DNA from: UBA1140 sp964573285
Lineage (GTDB): Bacteria; Campylobacterota; Campylobacteria; Campylobacterales; Sulfurovaceae
Direction: 5' to 3'
Length of the DNA: 21,883 nucleotides
Assembly (NCBI GenBank): GCA_964573285.1
Contig: CAZNJD010000008.1
Location: forward strand, 1-21,883
The first letter of the stretch is position 1; every line of letters begins with the position of its first letter. Of this stretch, positions 15,727-21,883 are shown one piece after another. Both the position numbers and the translations under genes were made by a program. The notes under the pieces are model-generated. The model did no database searches. It saw nothing but the letters and a program-made list of their open reading frames with translations, and had not been told where the DNA came from.

Positions 15727-18700
15727 TTATTTATTTTTGGAATCTGCTACAGTAAACTTAACATTATCAAGTTCAATCATACCTGTTCCAACAGGGATAA
15801 GTCGCCCAATAACAACATTCTCTTTTAAATCTTCAAGTGTATCAACTGTTCCTGCAATTGAGGCAGAAGTTAATACTTTTGTAGTATCTTGGAATGATGC
15901 TGCAGATATGATACTATCTGCTCCCACAGCTGCTCTTGTTATACCAATTAGTAATGGTTCTGCAATAGCTGGTTCACCATGAAGCTTAATTACTTTTGTA
16001 TTTTCTATATTGAATTTCTTTTTAGAAACCAAATCAGCATCAATAAACTTACTATCTCCACTATCTACAACTTTGACCTGTCTCATCATTTGAGATACAA
16101 TTATTTCAATATGTTTATCGGAGATATTAACACCTTGTCTTCGATATACCATTTGTACCTCTTCGACAATATACTCATATAGAGCTTTTTCACCCAAGGT
16201 AGCCAAAATATCATGACTAGAGATTGTACCATCAGTCAATTTTTCACCAGTATGTACAAAATCTCCTTCACTAACAACAACTGTTCTCTGTTTGTCTATA
16301 AACTGCTCAATCATTCGACCTTGTTCATCAGTTAAAATAAGTCTCTTTTTACCTCTAAGTGGTTTACCAAAGCTAACTACACCATTGATTTTTGCAATAT
16401 GTGCAGGGTCTTTTGGTCTTCTAGCCTCAAATAGTTCTGATACTCTTGGAAGACCTGATGTAATATCACTTGATTTTTGAGCTGCTTTTGGTGTTTTGGC
16501 TAAAATATCTGCAATACTAACTCTATCTCCATCTGTAACAAATATAGATGTTTTTGGTTCAAGTGAATAAGTTATGAGTTCATCCTCTTCTGTAGCTAAA
16601 ATAATTGCTGGTTTATAAGTTGTTGGTATATACTCATTAAGTGTTAACCGACTTTCACCTGTTAGCTCATCAAACTGTTCAACTGCTGTTACTCCAGCAA
16701 TAATATCTTGGAACTTTACAACACCATTAGATTCAGCAATAATCGGTTCAGAGTATGGGTCCCACTCTGCAATAACCACTTGGTCATCTGTTTTTGGAGC
16801 AGCTATTAAGTCACCTCTATCTAAAGATGTATTATCTTCAACCTTAATCAAAGAACCTCTGGCTACATAGTGTCTAGCTGCCTCTCTATTGTTATCATCT
16901 ACAATAACAGCAAAGAGACCTTTTTCCTCAACAAATTTATCTTTTTTGATAGTCTCTATTCTCTCAATATAATCACCTTTGAGCAAGAAATATTTGATAA
17001 TACCTTTTGCATCAGAATAAATATTTTGAGTAATTGGAGCACCATCTTCAACTTTTATTTCACTTGCAAATGGGATACGGGTAGGAACAGACCATGCCTC
17101 TTTAATAACTTCTACAATAGAATCACCCTCTTCAACAAGCTCTCCATCTTTATATGGGATAAAAAGCTTACCATCAATTTTTCCACCAACACCTGCTAAT
17201 TCATTAGTTTTAGCTACATCACTTTTTCTTACAATATATTTCTGCTCTCTAGCTCCTTGTTGAACCAATAGCATAATCTCATCATGAGATTGAACTACAG
17301 AAATTCGTCCTCTAGTTAAGGATTTAACTTTAGGTTCAACAAGTAAAACACCTGCATTCCTTCTATTTGATACTACTAATTTATTTTCACTATCTTTATA
17401 AACATTTAGATTATAGTAACGAATAAATCCTTCTTTATTAGCAATAACTTGTCTCTCCTCTTTACCAGCTGTCGCAGTACCACCTGTATGGAATGTACGA
17501 AGCGTAAGTTGAGTTCCAGGTTCACCAATAGATTGAGCAGCAACAACACCAACAGCCTCACCACTTTTTACAATTTTGTTCTCTGCCATATTTAGACCAT
17601 AACATTTTGCACAAATACCTTTTGGTGCTTTACATGTTACAGAAGTTCTAATATTAACTGAACGAACTCCTGCATCTGTAATCAATTGAGCAAGAGATTC
17701 ATCAATCATAGTTCCTTCACTTACAAGTACTTCATTTGTGAGTGGGTCAATTACATCCTTGGATATAACTCGTCCATATACTCTATCTGCTATAGGTTCA
17801 ATCAACTCATTACCCACAAAAATATCAGATACATCAACGCCCTCATGTGTACCACAATCGTGCATAATAACTTTAACATTTTGAGCAACATCAATCAGCT
17901 TTCTAGTCAAATATCCAGCACTTGCTGTCTTCATTGCTGTATCAGCAAGACCTTTTCTTGCTCCATGAGTTGAAATAAAGTACTCAAGAACATTTAATCC
18001 TTCTCGGAAGTTTGAAGTAATTGGTGTTTCAATAATAGAACCATCTGATTTAGCCATAAGCCCTCTCATACCAGAGAGCTGTCTAATTTGAGCTGCACTA
18101 CCTCTAGCCCCAGAGTCAGCCATCATATGAACTGAGTTAAATCCATCTTTATCTTTTTTAATCAAACTCATAAGTTCTGATGCAACTGCATTATTGGTAT
18201 CTGTCCAAATATCAATAATCTTATTGTATCTCTCTTGCTCTGTTAAAAGACCTTTTCCATACTGTTTCTGTATCTCTATTACTTGCTCTTTTGCTCTATC
18301 TACTGTCGCATATTTTTCATTTGGAACTTTAATATCATCAATAGAGATTGATACTCCTGCTTTGGTAGCATATTTGAAACCAATATCTTTTAGATTATCC
18401 AAAAACTCTGAAGTATAAGAGATACCACTTTGTGCATATATATAATCAACCAAAGCAGATATATCTTTTTTCTTTAGTATCTTATTCCAATAGTTTTGAG
18501 GAACATAATCGGGAATAATATCTTTTAGAATTACTCTTCCTGCTGTTGTTCTAATAATCTTATTATCAACCACAGTTCTAATATTAGCATTAAGGTCAAG
18601 TCCACCTTGCTCATTAGCAATCATAACCTCATCAACATTGGCAAAAAGTTTATGTTGCCCTATTACATCTGTTTTTTCAAGTGTTAGGTAATATAGACCC

Positions 18701-20265
18701 AAAATCATATCTTGTGATGGTACAGCAATCGCTTTTCCAGAAGCTGGAAGCAAAATATTCATAGAAGCCAACATTAAAATCTTTGCCTCTGCAATAGCTT
18801 CAGCTGATAAAGGAATATGCACAGCCATTTGGTCACCATCAAAGTCGGCATTGAATGCTGCACAGACTAATGGATGTAATTGAATTGCTTTTCCATCAAT
18901 TAGTTTTGGATGAAATGCTTGAATAGACAATTTATGTAGCGTTGGAGCTCTATTTAGTAGAATAGGATAACTATCAACCACATCTTCCAAACACTCCCAA
19001 ACTTCATTTGTTTTTTTCTCAATCATCTTTTTGGCCTGTTTTAGAGTAGTAGCATAACCTCTCTCTTCAAGTTTAGCCATAACATGTGGTTTAAATAACT
19101 CAACAGCCATTTTTTTAGGCAATCCACACTCATCCATTTTAAGGTTAGGTCCAACAACAATTACAGACCTTCCTGAAAAGTCAACTCTTTTACCAAGTAA
19201 GTTTTGTCTAAATCGACCCTGTTTACCTTTAATTACCTCTGATAATGATTTTAGTGGTCTCTTATTTGCACCTTTTACAGAGTTTCCTCTTCTACCATTA
19301 TCAAATAGTGCATCAACAGACTCTTGAAGCATTCTTTTTTCATTTCTTACGATAATTTCTGGAGCATCTAGTTCAACCAATCTTTTAAGTCTTTGGTTTC
19401 TGTTAATAACTCTTCTATAGAGGTCATTTACATCAGAAACTGCAAATTTACCACCATCTAAACTAACTAAAGGTCTAAGGTCAGGTGGCATAACTGGTAA
19501 TATAGTCAACATCATCCACTCTGGTTTATTACCCGAATCAAGAAAAGACTCAATAACTTTAAGTCTTTTGACAATAGTTTTTTTCTTTGCTTCTGATTTG
19601 GTTGCTAATATATCTTCTTTGAGTCCTGAAAACATCTCTACAAGGTCAAGTTCACTTAAAAGCTCTTGAACTATCTCTCCACCCATTCTAGCATCAAGTC
19701 CAGAGTCAGGAAATCTTTGTGTAATAGATTGGAACTGCTCTTCATTTAGAACATCAAATCTACTTAAAGGTGTAGTTCCCTCACTATCATAACATGCAAT
19801 TCCTGGCTCTTTGACAATATATGCTTCATAGTATAAAACTCTTTCCAAATCTTTCATCTTAACACCCAAAAGTGTACCAATTCTTGATGGCAAAGAAGAT
19901 ACATACCAAATATGAGCTACAGGAGCTACCAAATCAATATGACCCATTCTATTTCTTCTAACTTTTGATGTTGTTACTTCAACACCACACTTCTCACACA
20001 CTACACCTTTGTATCGCATCTTTTTATATTTACCACAAAGACACTCATAGTCTCTAACTGGTCCAAAAGTTTTAGCACAAAATAGACCATCTCGTTCAGG
20101 TTTTAGCGTTCTATAGTTAATAGTTTCAGGTTTTTTAACCTCACCATAACTCCAAGATAATACCTTCTCTGGACTAGCAACACGCAAACGCATTGCTAGA
20201 ATATCCATTGGTCTATCTTCGCTCGTTAAATCAATAGGGGTTAAACCATCTAAAAAATCACTCAT
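15727..20265 (-). CDS. rpoC: DNA-directed RNA polymerase subunit beta-prime
   Basis: This 1512-residue protein is the catalytic large subunit of RNA polymerase. The N-terminal zinc site is C75, C77, C90 and C93. The active-site loop NADFDGDQMAVH carries the metal-binding aspartates D474, D476 and D478. The second zinc site is C804, C878, C885 and C888 (CKAPKGICAKC). The trigger-loop and bridge-helix region is intact (VAAQSIGEPGTQLTLRTFH). The C-terminal half contains the usual proteobacterial insert. Its ATG shares one base with the rpoB stop (TAATG), and the ribosome site GGGAG (20273-20277) lies in the last rpoB codons. The separate but touching arrangement differs from Helicobacter and Wolinella, where rpoB and rpoC are one gene. 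The identity is unambiguous. Confidence 0.99.
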   Translation of the reverse strand: MSDFLDGLTPIDLTSEDRPMDILAMRLRVASPEKVLSWSYGEVKKPETINYRTLKPERDGLFCAKTFGPVRDYECLCGKYKKMRYKGVVCEKCGVEVTTSKVRRNRMGHIDLVAPVAHIWYVSSLPSRIGTLLGVKMKDLERVLYYEAYIVKEPGIACYDSEGTTPLSRFDVLNEEQFQSITQRFPDSGLDARMGGEIVQELLSELDLVEMFSGLKEDILATKSEAKKKTIVKRLKVIESFLDSGNKPEWMMLTILPVMPPDLRPLVSLDGGKFAVSDVNDLYRRVINRNQRLKRLVELDAPEIIVRNEKRMLQESVDALFDNGRRGNSVKGANKRPLKSLSEVIKGKQGRFRQNLLGKRVDFSGRSVIVVGPNLKMDECGLPKKMAVELFKPHVMAKLEERGYATTLKQAKKMIEKKTNEVWECLEDVVDSYPILLNRAPTLHKLSIQAFHPKLIDGKAIQLHPLVCAAFNADFDGDQMAVHIPLSAEAIAEAKILMLASMNILLPASGKAIAVPSQDMILGLYYLTLEKTDVIGQHKLFANVDEVMIANEQGGLDLNANIRTVVDNKIIRTTAGRVILKDIIPDYVPQNYWNKILKKKDISALVDYIYAQSGISYTSEFLDNLKDIGFKYATKAGVSISIDDIKVPNEKYATVDRAKEQVIEIQKQYGKGLLTEQERYNKIIDIWTDTNNAVASELMSLIKKDKDGFNSVHMMADSGARGSAAQIRQLSGMRGLMAKSDGSIIETPITSNFREGLNVLEYFISTHGARKGLADTAMKTASAGYLTRKLIDVAQNVKVIMHDCGTHEGVDVSDIFVGNELIEPIADRVYGRVISKDVIDPLTNEVLVSEGTMIDESLAQLITDAGVRSVNIRTSVTCKAPKGICAKCYGLNMAENKIVKSGEAVGVVAAQSIGEPGTQLTLRTFHTGGTATAGKEERQVIANKEGFIRYYNLNVYKDSENKLVVSNRRNAGVLLVEPKVKSLTRGRISVVQSHDEIMLLVQQGAREQKYIVRKSDVAKTNELAGVGGKIDGKLFIPYKDGELVEEGDSIVEVIKEAWSVPTRIPFASEIKVEDGAPITQNIYSDAKGIIKYFLLKGDYIERIETIKKDKFVEEKGLFAVIVDDNNREAARHYVARGSLIKVEDNTSLDRGDLIAAPKTDDQVVIAEWDPYSEPIIAESNGVVKFQDIIAGVTAVEQFDELTGESRLTLNEYIPTTYKPAIILATEEDELITYSLEPKTSIFVTDGDRVSIADILAKTPKAAQKSSDITSGLPRVSELFEARRPKDPAHIAKINGVVSFGKPLRGKKRLILTDEQGRMIEQFIDKQRTVVVSEGDFVHTGEKLTDGTISSHDILATLGEKALYEYIVEEVQMVYRRQGVNISDKHIEIIVSQMMRQVKVVDSGDSKFIDADLVSKKKFNIENTKVIKLHGEPAIAEPLLIGITRAAVGADSIISAASFQDTTKVLTSASIAGTVDTLEDLKENVVIGRLIPVGTGMIELDNVKFTVADSKNK

Positions 20266-21883
20266 TATTTTGCTCCCACTTTCTCTTTTTCAAATAAATC
20301 AACATCAAGACCCAATGCTTGTAACTCTTTTGTAAGTACAAACATAGTTTCAGGTACACCAGATTCTGGTACGCTCTCACCTTTGGTAATAGCTCTATAT
20401 GCTCGTGTTCGTCCATCAACATCATCTGATTTAATAGTCAACATCTCTTTTAGGATATGTGAAGCACCATAAGCTTCTAATGCCCAAACTTCCATCTCTC
20501 CAAATCTTTGTCCACCAAATAGTGCTTTACCTCCAACAGGCTGTTGTGTCACTAATGAGTAAGGTCCAGTTGAACGAGCATGAACTTTTTCATCAACCAA
20601 GTGGTGAAGTTTCAACATATACATATATCCTAAGTTGACTCTTTCTAACATCTTCTCACCAGTTTTTCCATCATACAGCTCTGTCTTTCCATCTGCATCC
20701 ATTTTGGCTAGTTCAAATAGTTTATCAAACTCTTGTTGGTCAGTACCTTCAAATACACTTGCTCCAAACTTAACACCATTTGCCCAATCTCTTGCATAAA
20801 AAATAAGCTGTTCATCAGAGAGTTTTTCTAATGTCTCTTTGGCATTCATAAGTTTGGCTACATCTGCTATCTCTATCATTTTAGCTCTCAAATCTGCTAT
20901 CATAGTCTCTTTTTGTTCATCAAACATCTCTTGGATTTGCGCACCTAATTTTTTACCTAACATTCCTAAGTGAACTTCCAAAATTTGCCCAATATTCATT
21001 CGTGATGGAACTCCTAGAGGGTTTAGAATAATATCAACTGTTTTTCCATCTTTGGTATATGGCATATCTATCTCTGGTACAATATTTGATACAATACCTT
21101 TGTTACCATGTCGCCCTGCCATTTTATCACCAACTTTTAGTTTTCTTTTGGTTGCTATATATATCTTAACTAGTTTGGTTACACCATTTGGCAAAATATC
21201 ATCTTTTTCCAAGATATTAAGTTTCTCTTCATGTGCATCTTTTAGTCTCTTTTTCTGTCTTTGAAAATAAGTTTTTGCTGAATTATATTCAGATTGAACC
21301 TTATTATCATAAGACTGAACAACTGTTCTAAGAGCAAATCTATTCACATCTCTAATAACTTCTGATGGAATTTTATCACCAATCTCATAGAGAGTATCAC
21401 CAATTGTCACATCAGCTATAAGTTCAGCTTTAGATAACATACTGGAAATTCTCAAAAGCTCCTCTTTATCAATCATTAATAGTTTATCATGATGTTCCCC
21501 ATCAAGAATTGCTTTCTCTTCTTCATATGATTGAATAGCTCTTGCATCTTTCTCATAACCTTTTTTGGTAAAGACTTTGACATCTACAACTACACCCTCC
21601 ATTGAAGCTTTAGCATATAGGGATTTATTTACAACATGTCCTGCTTTTTCCCCAAAAATTGCTCTAAGCAATCTTTCTTCAGGAGTTGGTCTAATCTCAC
21701 TTTTTGGAGATATTTTCCCAACTAATATCATTCCAGGTTTTACATAAGTACCTATTTTTACAATACCACCAGCATCTAAATGTACCAAGCTTTCTTCTCT
21801 AACATTTGGTATATCTCTTGTAATCTCTTCTGAACCATGTTTTAACTCTCTAGCATCTACAACATTTTCATAAATATGCAATG
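20265..21883 (-). CDS. rpoB: DNA-directed RNA polymerase subunit beta, 3' part (start outside the window)
   Basis: The open frame runs from the window edge to a TAA at 20265-20267 and gives the last 538-539 residues of RpoB, whose full length is usually near 1,380 in this group. The first visible residues (HIYENVVDARELKHG) are internal, not a true start. Diagnostic blocks include KLKVGDKMAGRHGNKG, whose lysines contact the nascent RNA, GQILEVHLGMLG, and QPVGGKALFGGQRFGEMEVW near the end. The rifampicin-binding cluster lies in the missing N-terminal part. The gene is translationally coupled to rpoC through a TAATG overlap. Confidence 0.99.
   Translation of the reverse strand, partial: LHIYENVVDARELKHGSEEITRDIPNVREESLVHLDAGGIVKIGTYVKPGMILVGKISPKSEIRPTPEERLLRAIFGEKAGHVVNKSLYAKASMEGVVVDVKVFTKKGYEKDARAIQSYEEEKAILDGEHHDKLLMIDKEELLRISSMLSKAELIADVTIGDTLYEIGDKIPSEVIRDVNRFALRTVVQSYDNKVQSEYNSAKTYFQRQKKRLKDAHEEKLNILEKDDILPNGVTKLVKIYIATKRKLKVGDKMAGRHGNKGIVSNIVPEIDMPYTKDGKTVDIILNPLGVPSRMNIGQILEVHLGMLGKKLGAQIQEMFDEQKETMIADLRAKMIEIADVAKLMNAKETLEKLSDEQLIFYARDWANGVKFGASVFEGTDQQEFDKLFELAKMDADGKTELYDGKTGEKMLERVNLGYMYMLKLHHLVDEKVHARSTGPYSLVTQQPVGGKALFGGQRFGEMEVWALEAYGASHILKEMLTIKSDDVDGRTRAYRAITKGESVPESGVPETMFVLTKELQALGLDVDLFEKEKVGAK

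Noticed and set aside
15737..18418. Several plus-strand open frames of 60-109 codons opposite rpoC (also opposite rpoB, mutS7 and the 932-residue protein)
   Set aside because: They lie wholly antisense to strongly conserved genes, lack ribosome sites and recognisable domains, and are expected as shadows in AT-rich DNA.

Overview
The window is AT-rich chromosomal DNA from a member of the Campylobacterota (formerly epsilonproteobacteria), probably a free-living marine or sulfur-oxidising lineage such as a Sulfurimonas or Sulfurovum relative. This rests on low GC, heavy ATA/TTA codon use, extended -10 (TGnTAWAAT) promoters without clear -35 boxes, an argF-hemN gene pair, and a MutS7-type MutS carrying a C-terminal HNH nuclease. 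rpoB and rpoC are separate genes that overlap by one base. This argues against Helicobacter/Wolinella, where they are fused. The genus is inference.

Positions 1-1522 (+) hold a type II restriction-modification locus. It has the 3' end of a cytosine-5 methyltransferase, a complete Eco47II/Sau96I-like (GGNCC-type) endonuclease, and a broken second cytosine-5 methyltransferase. The broken gene resembles M.HaeIII and has lost its start codon and its whole target-recognition region. Convergent to it (4633-1661, -) is the large MutS7-HNH gene, which combines mismatch binding, ATPase and a predicted nicking domain in one chain. Divergent from mutS7 is a tightly coupled argF-hemN operon (4803-7098, +) ending in a clear intrinsic terminator.

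The stretch 9140-7122 (-) encodes molybdate transporter subunits ModB and ModC, without modA nearby, followed by a small SPOR-domain lipoprotein. A palindrome overlaps the modB -10 box. At 12128-9330 (-) lies a secreted 932-residue protein made of three lamin-tail-like repeats and a C-terminal beta-propeller. Facing away from it (12268-14577, +) is a Wzz/tyrosine-autokinase fusion whose kinase P-loop and Walker B have lost their key residues. It converges, with three bases between, on an O-antigen ligase/polymerase-family membrane protein (15696-14581, -). That gene sits only 30 bases behind rpoC.

The right end (21883-15727, -) holds the 3' part of rpoB and all of rpoC, the beta and beta-prime subunits of RNA polymerase. 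No tRNA, rRNA, CRISPR array, insertion sequence or integrase gene was seen. No stretch longer than about 190 bases lacks a gene. The most interesting items are the self-contained MutS7-HNH protein next to a methyltransferase locus, the apparently dead tyrosine autokinase, and the decayed second methyltransferase.
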